Shown: one piece after another, positions 18,326 to 27,476 of the stretch
Numbering within the stretch: the stretch's first letter is position 1
Layout: every line of letters begins with the position of its first letter
NCBI RefSeq assembly: GCF_007676755.1
Contig: NZ_VEBK01000001.1
Span: 486,130 to 550,129, forward strand
Length of the DNA: 64,000 bases
Reading direction: 5' to 3'
From: Bacillus sp. FJAT-22090
GTDB taxonomy: Bacteria > Bacillota > Bacilli > Bacillales_A > Planococcaceae
Notes under the pieces: model-generated
What the model was told of the DNA's origin: nothing
Database searches by the model: none
Seen by the model: only the letters and a program-made list of their open reading frames with translations
Made by a program: the position numbers and the translations under genes

Positions 18326-18340
18326 AAGAGGGTTCCATTA

Positions 18341-19138
18341 TTAGGCAATTGTTTCATCACTATTGATAAGTGTAAGATTACCGTTAGCTATTTTACATTG
18401 TTCCACAAAAACATTAAAAATCGGGCGGATAGATGCAACTGGGCCTTCCATCATTTCGGGATGCCATTGAACTGCCACAACAAAGCGTCCTCCTGTTTCC
18501 CATTCTATGCCTTCAATAATTCCATCAGGAGCGGTCATTGTCGCTCTAAAACCTTGCCCTAGTTTTTTAACCGCTTGATGATGGAAGCTGTTAACGCCAA
18601 GCTCGTCCGTTTGATACATTTGATAGAGAAATGATTCTTTTTCAATGTTTACTTTATGAAACGCATGGTGTCGCAAGGCTTTGTTTACAGAATGATTGAT
18701 TCCTTCTGGTTTTTCGGAATGTAGATCTTGATATAGTGTTCCTCCTGTGGCTACTGTAAGTAACTGCATTCCTCTACATATGCCCAGCACAGGTACATTC
18801 ATTTCATATAAAACCTTTTGCGCTAGCTTTATTTCATGTAAATCACGTCTAGGCTCTATTAACCCTAAACCGAATTTAGGATACTCCCCATAATAATTTG
18901 GATCAATATCCGATCCCCCTGAAAATAATATACCATCTAACTTTTGCAAAAGTGGAGTCAATGTTTCTAGATCCTCTGTAATTGGTAAAATAACTGGTAC
19001 ACCGCCGGCTCGCTCTATAGCCGTAATATAATCGTCAGCAAGTAATTGCCACTCCTGATTTTTTGCACCTATTCCAACGGCCATTCCTACCGCATCGTCG
19101 GATAAATAGTTTGCACATATGCCAATAAGTGGTTTCAT
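18341..19138 (-). CDS. class I glutamine amidotransferase-like hydrolase (PuuD / peptidase C26)
   Basis: Cytoplasmic 265-residue hydrolase related to gamma-glutamyl-GABA hydrolase PuuD. The catalytic triad is visible: nucleophile Cys in VLGICRGMQLL (about residue 112), and His and Glu in AVQWHPEMM near residue 230. The substrate-loop signature LFSGGSDIDPNYYGE also fits. It cleaves a gamma-glutamyl amide, but the natural substrate is unproven. The longer start at 19168 is unlikely because it falls in the T tract of the upstream ilvE terminator. The ATG at 19138 gives the conserved MKPLIGICANY beginning, with GGGGATAGG before it. Confidence 0.85.
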   Translation of the reverse strand: MKPLIGICANYLSDDAVGMAVGIGAKNQEWQLLADDYITAIERAGGVPVILPITEDLETLTPLLQKLDGILFSGGSDIDPNYYGEYPKFGLGLIEPRRDLHEIKLAQKVLYEMNVPVLGICRGMQLLTVATGGTLYQDLHSEKPEGINHSVNKALRHHAFHKVNIEKESFLYQMYQTDELGVNSFHHQAVKKLGQGFRATMTAPDGIIEGIEWETGGRFVVAVQWHPEMMEGPVASIRPIFNVFVEQCKIANGNLTLINSDETIA

Positions 19139-19168
19139 TTTCCTATCCCCGTTTCCTTCATTCTCCAT

Positions 19169-19203
19169 AAAAAATCGTCGCTCCTAGTTTTAATGGAGCG
19201 ACA
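19169..19203 (-). terminator. terminator of ilvE
   Basis: On the minus strand GTCGCTCC and GGAGCGAC enclose a 10-nt loop, followed by ATTTTTT. Confidence 0.85.
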
Positions 19204-19212
19204 ATCTGCTCA

Positions 19213-20289
19213 CTATTTTAGTTCAACAACCCAACCAAATGGATCTTCTACTGTTCCTTTTTGAATGCCTGTTAATGTATCATATAGTTTCTTCGAAAGT
19301 TCACCAGTTTCACCGTTATTCACATAAAACAGCTCTCCTTTCCAACGTAGTTCACCAATTGGAGAAATAACAGCAGCTGTTCCAGTACCAAAAGCTTCGT
19401 CTAATTTACCATTAAGATATGCTTCTCGAATTTCTTCCATAGACACTTTTCTTTCTGTGATTGGAATGTCCCAATATTTCAATAACTGGATAATTGATTT
19501 TCGTGTAATCCCATCTAAAATACTACCATTTAAAGCAGGAGTGACTACTTCTCCATCAATTTTGAAAAATACATTCATACTTCCTACTTCTTCTATATAT
19601 TTTCGCTCAATTCCATCCAACCAGAGAACTTGTGAATACCCTTCACGATCAGCTACTTCCTGCGCTTTTAGTCCAGATGCGTAATTCCCAGCAGTTTTAG
19701 CTGTTCCAGTCCCGCCTGCTACAGCACGAACAAATTCACTCTCCACAAGAATTTTAACTGGATGGATACCTTCTTTATAGTAAGAGCCTACTGGAGACAT
19801 AATAATGAAGAAACTATATGTTTTGGAAGGTGAAACTCCTAAATGTGCCTCTGTCGCAATCATGAACGGACGAATATAAAGGGAAGTACCTGGTTCAGAC
19901 GGAACCCATTCTTTATCTACTTCAATTAGCTGCTTCAATGCTTCGATAGCAAAATCTTCGTCAATTTTCGGCATACTAATGCGCTCACTTGAATTGTTCA
20001 TTCGTTTCATATTTTCTTCCGGACGGAATAACCGAACAATCCCCTCCTCTGATAAATACGCCTTCATCCCTTCAAAAACAGTTTGCCCATAGTGGAAAAT
20101 AGTCGCGGATGGATCTAATGTGATGGGTTGATAAGGGACAATTCGATGATCATGCCAGCCTAGCCCTGCCGTATAATCAGCTCTAAACATGTGGTCTGTA
20201 AATTTTGTACCGAAAACCAGCTCTTCAGAAGGTGTTTTTTCGTTTTTAATCTCGTTTTGTGTAATTTGAATTTTTAGACTATTCATCAT
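19213..20289 (-). CDS. ilvE: branched-chain amino acid aminotransferase
   Basis: PLP-dependent class IV aminotransferase of 358 residues, the type II (eukaryote-like) BCAT length. It interconverts Leu/Ile/Val and their 2-keto acids with glutamate/2-oxoglutarate. Signature blocks are FHYGQTVFEGMKAY, FRPEENMKRMNNSSERI, the PLP-lysine segment GGTGTAKTAGNYASGL, LDGIERKYIEEVGSMNVFF and AFGTGTAAVISPIGEL. AGGGGAAG precedes two consecutive ATG codons. It is monocistronic, and a CodY-like box lies about 110 bp upstream, in keeping with CodY control of BCAT genes in Bacilli. Confidence 0.93.
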   Translation of the reverse strand: MMNSLKIQITQNEIKNEKTPSEELVFGTKFTDHMFRADYTAGLGWHDHRIVPYQPITLDPSATIFHYGQTVFEGMKAYLSEEGIVRLFRPEENMKRMNNSSERISMPKIDEDFAIEALKQLIEVDKEWVPSEPGTSLYIRPFMIATEAHLGVSPSKTYSFFIIMSPVGSYYKEGIHPVKILVESEFVRAVAGGTGTAKTAGNYASGLKAQEVADREGYSQVLWLDGIERKYIEEVGSMNVFFKIDGEVVTPALNGSILDGITRKSIIQLLKYWDIPITERKVSMEEIREAYLNGKLDEAFGTGTAAVISPIGELRWKGELFYVNNGETGELSKKLYDTLTGIQKGTVEDPFGWVVELK

Positions 20290-20396
20290 ATACTTCCCCT
20301 ATCGATTAAATATTATTAATTGCCACATATGAAATGTGCAATATATTATATGCAATTATACTACTTTTAAAAAATTTAGAAATACCTTTTTAAAAT

Positions 20397-20411
20397 TATT
20401 TTCTTAAAATA
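20397..20411. promoter_or_regulatory. candidate CodY box upstream of ilvE
   Basis: TATTTTCTTAAAATA matches the CodY consensus AATTTTCWGAAAATT at 12 of 15 positions. It lies about 110 bp upstream of ilvE and 130 bp upstream of the divergent secreted-protein gene. AT-rich DNA gives chance matches, so this is moderate evidence only. Confidence 0.4.
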
Positions 20412-20543
20412 CCCTGCTTATTATTTTCTATATACGGCTGTTGTTCTTTAGTCAGTTAAGAAATCTTAACTCTTTATAACAAAACATGACTTTTAGCCGA
20501 TATATTATGTGAATAATATTTAAATAGATAGGAGGCGTCATAT

Positions 20544-22172
20544 TTGTTCAAAATCTCTACATACATACTTGCATTCATGATTTTGTTTTCCACCTTTTTT
20601 ACACACACACTTCAAACACAAGCATCCACAATAGTCAGTGGAATGTTTGTCAGTGTCACTTATGAAGAAGTCGTTCTTGATAAGAAGACAACAGAAAAAC
20701 AATTATCCAAAATCACATTGATAAACGATAAAGGGAAAACAATTACACTAAATATTGATAAATATGCTGCACTTTTTATTAATTCGACACCTACTTCAAT
20801 CGGGGCATTTAAAGAAGGTATGTGGGTGGAGGCAACCGTTGATCTTCGTAATGTGCAAGAGCTTAACGGCTTTGCGGATATAGCACAAGATGGAGGTTCA
20901 AATGCTATTGGTGAAAATCTAACTGACACAGTAAACAAGATAGATGCTAGCGGACGATTTATCTCGATTAATCTAAAAGACAGAAGTGCAGCAAAATATT
21001 ATCTTGATGCACATACACAAGTTTTTAAGGACAATAAATTAGTGGACCTAAGCGTTTTATATGAAGGTGACCGAGTAAAATTAAAACGTTCCGATTATAA
21101 TTCGGATACCTTATCTGTTATTGAAATAATTGCTGAGGGCATTAAAGTTGAGCAACTATACAAAGGGACTGTACAACAAATTGATACGAAACAGAAAAAG
21201 CTTGTTGTGAAAGGCGAAAAAATGTTTCAAAACTGGAAATGGCAATTTGTTTCAGGAAATGGAACTATCAGCTCAAAGCCATTTACTGATAAGACACCAA
21301 TTTATGTTGGAAATAAAAAAATAGATTCAAGTCAACTTCGCAACTATATAAATAATGAATTATATTATGTGACTATCCGTCAATTTGGCCAAGAAGTTGT
21401 ACAAAAAATGATCATTAAACAAACGAATGAAAGAAGTTTACATGAGAATCTCTATTCAGTAGACACTTCTGCGAAAAAAATTAGATTATCAAGTAGCGGC
21501 AATATTCCTTACCACAATGGAACAATCATTATACGAAACGGACGCTTAGTTGATGCAAGTGCCCTTTCACAAAGCGGTGATGCCTATGTTATTACGAATG
21601 GGACAACAACACATCAATACGCAAACGTTATTCATATCACAAACGATGGCTTCCAAAGTGCAAATTTATCTAATCATAACGTTTTCTTTGGTCAAATAAA
21701 TAGTGTTGGATCATACCAAGTTAATCTAACGAATGCCTATCAACTTACTAATAATTATTGGTACTCAGCAGGGTTTAATAGTCTGAACTTTAGTAACGAT
21801 ACAGTAGTTGTAGAAGATAATAATTATTCGACGAAAGATTTTACAAATAGCACCGGAAAATATGCTTATTTCTATGTACAAGATAATCATGTAGTTGCCG
21901 CTCGAATTGTCGGCTCGACTAGCCCAGCTTCCCTTATTTCCGTTGGACGATACAATAATTATTATTCATGGAATTCGATCAGTGTTCAAAATGTAAGTCA
22001 ATGGCAACTAGGAAATTGGATAGAATCATCCCAAATATATTATATGGATACAACACGTGCAACACTGATTAAAGAAGGTAAAGTTATAGATAAGAGTGAC
22101 TTAAAGCAAAACGATCGATTATTTATTATTCATGATACGTACTCGCAAGCTCGTATTATATTAGTCGATTAA
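20544..22172 (+). CDS. secreted protein of unknown function
   Basis: A 542-residue exported protein that I do not recognise. A Sec signal peptide covers residues 1-28 (ILAFMILFSTFFTHTLQTQA, cleavage near QASTIV). The rest is Asn-, Thr-, Ser- and Tyr-rich beta-type sequence without cysteines, built from loosely repeated blocks of about 60-80 residues (for example EGDRVKLKRSDYNSDTLSV and LKQNDRLFIIHDTYSQAR). These resemble small beta-barrel repeats seen in Bacillus wall and S-layer-associated proteins. The start is TTG with GGAGG 8 nt upstream. It is followed after 29 nt by an SLH protein gene, so the two probably form an operon and act together at the cell surface. Confidence 0.65.
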   Translation: MFKISTYILAFMILFSTFFTHTLQTQASTIVSGMFVSVTYEEVVLDKKTTEKQLSKITLINDKGKTITLNIDKYAALFINSTPTSIGAFKEGMWVEATVDLRNVQELNGFADIAQDGGSNAIGENLTDTVNKIDASGRFISINLKDRSAAKYYLDAHTQVFKDNKLVDLSVLYEGDRVKLKRSDYNSDTLSVIEIIAEGIKVEQLYKGTVQQIDTKQKKLVVKGEKMFQNWKWQFVSGNGTISSKPFTDKTPIYVGNKKIDSSQLRNYINNELYYVTIRQFGQEVVQKMIIKQTNERSLHENLYSVDTSAKKIRLSSSGNIPYHNGTIIIRNGRLVDASALSQSGDAYVITNGTTTHQYANVIHITNDGFQSANLSNHNVFFGQINSVGSYQVNLTNAYQLTNNYWYSAGFNSLNFSNDTVVVEDNNYSTKDFTNSTGKYAYFYVQDNHVVAARIVGSTSPASLISVGRYNNYYSWNSISVQNVSQWQLGNWIESSQIYYMDTTRATLIKEGKVIDKSDLKQNDRLFIIHDTYSQARIILVD

Positions 22173-22201
22173 TTTATGGAAAAGGGGCAAGGAAAATTCA
22201 A

Positions 22202-23659
22202 ATGACAAGTAAATTCATAAAAAAATTCTCTGTTTATATAGTAGCTCTTGTATTAGGTTTTACATTATTAATACCGACAGCCAGTGCAAAGGTTCCTGAT
22301 TTTAACGGTGGGATACTGGATGAATATGAATATGAAGAAGTATTTTTCTTAGCGGGAGAACCAACTACCTTCACTGGTAAAGCGACAGTGACAGAAAAAG
22401 AAAATAAAAACCAGTTAACATCCACCTATAAATATACTTTAACTAGTAAAAACGGTGATAAACTAACTCGTAATGCCGTATACGTTTCAGATTTAAAAAA
22501 CTATGAAACAAAAGGGCAAACTACTTCTAATACAACAGTTAAAAGCTATTCAGAAAAAATAACGATGGCAGATAAATCAACCTATACATTAGACGATTAT
22601 CAGTTCTCTCAAGGTTCTGTAATTGATAATCGCCCTGCCACCGACTATTATTCTGGTAATGTGATTGCCCGGAAAATTTATAATAAAACCTTTAAAGATA
22701 ATAAAGAGACTAAGAAAGAACAAATTACCGTTCACATGAATGGACGCGACGTTGGGTATAAAAATTTCTGGGGGTCTACTGATACACAGTTTATCGATTA
22801 TGAAATTGTGACACCTAAAGGAACCGCTTTTGTAACAAGCAAAGTGTCAGATAGCAAATCGAGAGTGTTGGAATATGAACCACATACTCCTTCCCTTTCA
22901 AGCTTTGTCGGGGGGCATGCAGTTATAAGCTCTTCTAATATGATTTCGGAGTATGAGTATAATATCCCTTATCGTAATTCCGGTCCAACTACAGGCACTA
23001 TTTATTTGAAGAAAGAAAAAACGCCGCAAATCGAGCGTTTAATCGTTCCGAAATTCCGTGATATTGCAAACCATTGGTCCAAACCAAATATCGAGAAATT
23101 ATATTCATTAGGTATATTCGATGAATCGAGCAACTTCTTTTCACCTGATGCAGCAATGAAAAAAGATTTATTCACAGTAGGTGTCGCAAAAGCTGTAGAT
23201 TTACGAGTACTCGAAGCAAAGCCAACGAAGAAAAATTCTACTAAAAAACCATTATTTGAAGACTTAGATGTAAAAGATCCTAATTATGTTTATATCGAAA
23301 GTGCATTAAATAAAGGAATTGTCAGCCCAGTAAACAAAATAAAATTCGGTGCAACTGATTCTATCACACGCGCACAGGCAGTAACGATTATCATTCGCTC
23401 CCTCGGATTAGAAGGAAGGGCTCCTACTCCGGGATATAAAACAAAATTCATCGATGATAATAAAATACCGAAAGAAGCGAAAGATAGCATTTATGTAGCA
23501 AGCGAATTAGGTCTGATTGATCCTGATAAGAAAAACCGTATTAATCCAAACGAAATATTAACAAGAGGAAAAGCTTCACAATTACTTGTTCGTTACTTAA
23601 ATTTCTTAGAATCGGACTTAAAACAAAACTATAGAGACGATATGCTCTATTTTAACTAA
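22202..23659 (+). CDS. SLH-domain cell-surface protein
   Basis: Exported 485-residue protein. A signal peptide covers residues 1-29 (YIVALVLGFTLLIPTASA). A unique region of about 250 residues follows with no recognised domain. Then come three S-layer-homology-type repeats at about residues 283-330 (FRDIANHWSKPNIEKLYSLG), 343-400 (YIESALNKGIVSPVN and ITRAQAVTIIIRSLG) and 410-475 (FIDDNKIPKEAKDSI and RGKASQLLVRYL). SLH repeats bind pyruvylated secondary cell wall polymer, so the protein is probably held non-covalently at the wall. It is the second gene of a two-gene operon with the secreted protein upstream. The function of the N-terminal half is unknown. Confidence 0.8.
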   Translation: MTSKFIKKFSVYIVALVLGFTLLIPTASAKVPDFNGGILDEYEYEEVFFLAGEPTTFTGKATVTEKENKNQLTSTYKYTLTSKNGDKLTRNAVYVSDLKNYETKGQTTSNTTVKSYSEKITMADKSTYTLDDYQFSQGSVIDNRPATDYYSGNVIARKIYNKTFKDNKETKKEQITVHMNGRDVGYKNFWGSTDTQFIDYEIVTPKGTAFVTSKVSDSKSRVLEYEPHTPSLSSFVGGHAVISSSNMISEYEYNIPYRNSGPTTGTIYLKKEKTPQIERLIVPKFRDIANHWSKPNIEKLYSLGIFDESSNFFSPDAAMKKDLFTVGVAKAVDLRVLEAKPTKKNSTKKPLFEDLDVKDPNYVYIESALNKGIVSPVNKIKFGATDSITRAQAVTIIIRSLGLEGRAPTPGYKTKFIDDNKIPKEAKDSIYVASELGLIDPDKKNRINPNEILTRGKASQLLVRYLNFLESDLKQNYRDDMLYFN

Positions 23660-23662
23660 AAT

Positions 23663-23702
23663 AAAACCCACTGAAGCGCTAAATGCTCCAGTGGGTTTTA
23701 TA
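23663..23702 (+). terminator. bidirectional terminator between the SLH gene and gntP
   Basis: AAAACCCACTG and CAGTGGGTTTT enclose a 15-nt loop. A/T runs on both sides allow termination of both converging genes. Confidence 0.85.
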
Positions 23703-23707
23703 TTATT

Positions 23708-25050
23708 TTATACAAGGATCAGCCAGATAATCATTGTAACGATAATTGTTGTTACACCTTGCAGTAAGGTAGCCATCGTTTGGGCTTTATATGCGTCTGT
23801 GACTTTCATGCCACTGAACTGTGTAACAACCCAGAAAAAGCTGTCGTTAACATGGCTTACTGTCATCGCTCCTGCTCCGACCGCCATTACTACTAGTGCG
23901 AGTGGTAATGCTCCTTCAATCCCTAATGTTGGAAGCATTGGTGCTACCAATGAGGACGTAATAACTAAAGCGGCAGTGGAAGAGCCTTGCGCTGTTTTTA
24001 ATGCTGCTGCTATGAGGAATGGTATTAGTAAGAACCAAGCTCCATTTGCTAGCGCTCCTAAATCCATTTGTTGCAATTGATCTGCAACCCCAGAATTTTT
24101 AATGACAGTACCAAACGCGCCCCCCGCACCTGTTATCAATAAAATAGGTGCTGCTTCTTTTAATGCCTCGCCAATCCATCCTGACAACGTCGTTTCGTTT
24201 ATCTCAGGTAATAATAGGAACGCTGCGAAGACCCCAAATAATAGTGCTACAGTTGGTGCCCCTAAAAACTGCAAGAAATGTGTAAAGCCTGAGTCACTTC
24301 CCGTAATGCCGCAACCGAACCAATCCCTATTAGGACAATAGGCAATATAATTGGTAAGAACGCTTTAAAAGTGGATGGCATTTTTCCAAATGACTTAATG
24401 ACTTCTTCATAGTCAAGAGCCTCTTCATGATCAGCCTCTACGTCAATTTTTGTTCCTACTTTCACTGCCCAAATATACCCTACAATAACTGCTGGAATTG
24501 CTACAAACAAACCAACTAAAATGACTGTACCTAAATAATCGGATGCTCCTATATTCCCCGCTGCCGCTATTGGTCCTGGCGTTGGAGGAACCAATGTATG
24601 TGTTGCGTATAATCCGGTTGACAACGCGACCGCCATAGAAGCAACTTTAACTTTTGCACGTTTGGCCAATGATTTTTTCAAGCTCGATAAGATAATGAAT
24701 CCTGAATCACAAAATACCGGAATCGATACGATATAACCAATAATGGACATCGCAAGTTGTGGTCGTTTCTCTCCTAGAATACGGAGCACCACTTCTGCCA
24801 TACGATAGGCAGCTCCCGACTTTTCTAAAATAACTCCGATTATCGTACCAGTAACGATAACGATTCCAATGCTTGTCATTAGACCGCCAAAACCAGTATT
24901 CACATTTTCAACTACTGTAAGTAATGGCATTCCTGATGCAATACCCACAAAGAATGTACTAATTAAAAGTGCTAAAAATGGATGAAGCTTAAACACTGCC
25001 GTTAGTAATACAACTAAAATAACCCCCACCAAAATAACTAAAAATAACAT
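23708..25050 (-). pseudogene. GntP-family permease, frameshifted
   Basis: A gluconate/glycerate-type permease of the GntP family, in two overlapping frames. The first 262 codons (25050-24262) cover the N-terminal half with about seven helices (ILEKSGAAYRMAEVV, VFCDSGFIILSS, THTLVPPTPGPIAAAGNIG). The frame then runs into a stop after GSVAALREVTQ. The rest continues in another frame to 23708 (ITGAGGAFGTVIKNSG, TAQGSSTAALVITSS, VSHVNDSFFWVV). Near 24305-24312 the second frame would read GITGSDSGFTHFLQFLG, so adding one base after GGTTCGGTTGC restores a normal protein of about 447 residues. It is either a recent pseudogene or a sequencing error. It lies 4 nt after glycerate kinase, so the substrate was probably glycerate. 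Confidence 0.8.
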
Positions 25051-25053
25051 GTG

Positions 25054-26190
25054 TCACACCCCTTTTTCTATTAGTGATTGCATTATTTCTTTCGTTCTTA
25101 CACGTAAATAATAAGCCGCTTCTTGGATAGATTCATTTTTAGAAACCGTACCATCTACTACGCTTGCAATCTTGTAAAAATAATTAGACAACTGTGGAAT
25201 ACTTGCTTCCTCCACTATTCCCGATAGTAATACTACTGGAATACCATGCTTTTTAGCGACATTTGCTATACCTATCGGTGCCTTCCCGGAGAGTGTTTGT
25301 CTATCTGATTTCCCTTCCCCCGTAATGATAAAATCAGCATTCTCTATTTGCTTAGTAAAGTCGATCGCTTCTAATACGACTTCAATTCCCGGTTTTAATT
25401 CGACTGGGAAAAATGCGAGAAAGGCACCACCTAATCCTCCTGCTGCACCTGCTCCAGAACGATTATGAAGGGATATACCGGTCTCATCTTCAATTTTATT
25501 CGCCAGATGATATAAGAGCAGATCGAATGTCTCAACCAAATCAGGGGTAACGCCTTTTTGAGGACCGAAAATCGCAGACGCCCCATTTGGACCGGTAAGT
25601 GGATTATCCACATCACAAGCAATAATAAAATGCGACTCGCTGATTCGTTTATCAAATGTAGTTACATCTATTTTATGAAGCTTAGCCAATGATTTAGCAC
25701 CTGGTACTAATTCTTTTCCTTCTTTATCGAGAAACCTCATCCCTAATGCCTGTAACATTCCGGTTCCTCCGTCATTTGTCGCACTCCCACCAATCCCAAT
25801 TACAAACTTTCTATATCCGCTATCTAATGCATGTTGAATAAGCTCTCCAGTACCAATCGTCGTTGCATGGAATGGATTCTTTTCTTCCTCTTCAAGTAAT
25901 GTTAAACCAGAAGCTTTTGCCATCTCAATGACACATGTTTCCCCATCTCCGAGCACCCCATATTCAACTCGGATAGGCCGACCAATTGGGTCATGCACTT
26001 CTACTTGTACTATATGTCCACTCGTTGCTACTATAAGGGGCTCCAGAGTACCTTCTCCCCCATCGGCTACAGGGAGTATGATAGTTTCAATCATCGGGCT
26101 AACTTCTTTTATCCCCATGGCTATTTCCTTTGCAGCTTCTGTAGCGGATATTGAACCTTTAAACGAGTCCGGACTAATAACAATTTTCAT
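25054..26190 (-). CDS. glxK: glycerate kinase
   Basis: Glycerate kinase of the GlxK/GarK type 1 family, 378 residues, phosphorylating D-glycerate (giving 2-phosphoglycerate in most family members) for entry into glycolysis. Conserved blocks include the start KIVISPDSFKGSISATEAA, ADGGEGTLEPL, GIGGSATNDGGTGMLQALG, GASAIFGPQKG, GAGAAGGLGGAFLAFF and ITGEGKSDRQTLSGKAP. The length is typical. The ATG follows AGAGGTG. It is the first gene of an operon with the frameshifted GntP permease and is divergent from a CdaR-type regulator, a standard glycerate/sugar-diacid module. Confidence 0.92.
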   Translation of the reverse strand: MKIVISPDSFKGSISATEAAKEIAMGIKEVSPMIETIILPVADGGEGTLEPLIVATSGHIVQVEVHDPIGRPIRVEYGVLGDGETCVIEMAKASGLTLLEEEEKNPFHATTIGTGELIQHALDSGYRKFVIGIGGSATNDGGTGMLQALGMRFLDKEGKELVPGAKSLAKLHKIDVTTFDKRISESHFIIACDVDNPLTGPNGASAIFGPQKGVTPDLVETFDLLLYHLANKIEDETGISLHNRSGAGAAGGLGGAFLAFFPVELKPGIEVVLEAIDFTKQIENADFIITGEGKSDRQTLSGKAPIGIANVAKKHGIPVVLLSGIVEEASIPQLSNYFYKIASVVDGTVSKNESIQEAAYYLRVRTKEIMQSLIEKGV

Positions 26191-26225
26191 GAGATCACCT
26201 CTATAATGATTAAATCTAAAAATAA

Positions 26226-26239
26226 GTTAAGCGCTTACA
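26226..26239. promoter_or_regulatory. candidate cre (CcpA) site
   Basis: GTTAAGCGCTTACA matches the cre consensus TGWAANCGNTNWCA at 12 of 14 positions, including the central CG and flanking AAGCGCTT palindrome. It lies in the glxK-cdaR divergent spacer, where carbon catabolite repression would be sensible. Confidence 0.45.
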
Positions 26240-26337
26240 TATATAAGTATATTGATAGTTTAGAATATTTTCATTATACTTATTGTATAAAAAAGCTGTA
26301 TTATAACAGCAATATTTTTGTACTTCACGGAGGTTCT

Positions 26338-27420
26338 ATGATTACAAAACAGCTTGCTAACCAAATCGTTGAACAAACGATGCTAAGGCTTCATAGAAAT
26401 ATAAATGTCATACAAACGAATGGGATGATTTTAGCTTCTGGAGATAAATTGCGCATTGATAGTATTCATGAAGGAGCGGTTATTGTTGCAGACACGAGAA
26501 AACCTTTCATTATTACAGAGGAAAACAATCACTTATATCCCAAAACGAAACCAGGTATTAATCTCCCTATTTTTTTTCAAAATGAAGTGGTTGGGATTAT
26601 TGGCATTACGGGAGACCCTTTAGAAATGGAAGAGATAGCAACCTTAGTTCAGCTTACAACGGAGATGATGGTATATCAAGCACTGATCGCATCTGAACGA
26701 GAGTGGAAACGCAAAATGCAAGAAATGGTATTTGAAGAATTAATGAGTGGACAGCCGTTACAAAAAGTCATTTTTGAACGAATCAATAAGATAGGATTTT
26801 TAAACAATCCCCCATTTTATACGATCATGTTAAATATTAATCCTGAATCTAAATCCTATCAGAATATTCTTCAAGGAATTGAACATTTATTTCAATATGA
26901 TTCTATCTTGGTCGGACATTATTATTTAAATGAACATTTCATCCTCGCTTCTGGTATGAATGAAAAGACATTTCATCACAAGGTTGTTCAGCTTGCCACA
27001 GTACTTCAAAAGTATAGTGCTCTACCTGTTGGGGTCGGGCAAGTTGTTCAAACACTTGCACAGGTTCATCATTCCTATCAAACTGCAAGAATTGCTCTCG
27101 AATATAGACAACAGGAAAAATCTATTATCCATTTCGAAGAGGTAGAACTTTTTTCTTTATTAAAAAAACGAGATTCTATAGAAGCAAAACATTTTACTCA
27201 ACGTATATTACACAAATTAGATGGAAAACTACTCCTTACTTTACAAAGTTTTTTTGACTGCAATAAACAACTAGCCATATGCGCGGAAACTTTAGATATA
27301 CATCGACATACGCTCACTTACCGTCTGAATAAAGTACGAGATTTAACTGGATACAATCCCACTGTATTTCAAGATGCACTCGTTTTGCAACTCGCTTTAT
27401 GGATGAGGCCCACTAACTGA
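26338..27420 (+). CDS. CdaR-family sugar diacid/glycerate regulator
   Basis: A 361-residue transcriptional regulator. Residues 1-130 are the putative sugar diacid recognition domain (QLANQIVEQTMLRLHRNINV, GIIGITGDPLEMEEIATLVQL). A GGDEF-like central region follows, and a PucR-type C-terminal helix-turn-helix (about 300-355, CAETLDIHRHTLTYRLNKVRDLTGYNP). The frame extends upstream to 26206, but the ATG at 26338 has CGGAGG just before it and gives the conserved start. It is divergent from glycerate kinase and the permease and so is the likely activator of that operon, responding to glycerate or a related acid. Confidence 0.88.
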   Translation: MITKQLANQIVEQTMLRLHRNINVIQTNGMILASGDKLRIDSIHEGAVIVADTRKPFIITEENNHLYPKTKPGINLPIFFQNEVVGIIGITGDPLEMEEIATLVQLTTEMMVYQALIASEREWKRKMQEMVFEELMSGQPLQKVIFERINKIGFLNNPPFYTIMLNINPESKSYQNILQGIEHLFQYDSILVGHYYLNEHFILASGMNEKTFHHKVVQLATVLQKYSALPVGVGQVVQTLAQVHHSYQTARIALEYRQQEKSIIHFEEVELFSLLKKRDSIEAKHFTQRILHKLDGKLLLTLQSFFDCNKQLAICAETLDIHRHTLTYRLNKVRDLTGYNPTVFQDALVLQLALWMRPTN

Positions 27421-27432
27421 AGTTATAAACAG

Positions 27433-27470
27433 AAAAACCGTTTCAGCATATTAGCCGAAACGGTTTTATT
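27433..27470 (+). terminator. terminator between cdaR and the NlpC/P60 gene
   Basis: AAAACCGTTTC and GAAACGGTTTT form an 11-bp perfect stem with A/T runs on both sides, so it can serve both converging genes. Confidence 0.85.
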
Positions 27471-27476
27471 ATCTTA

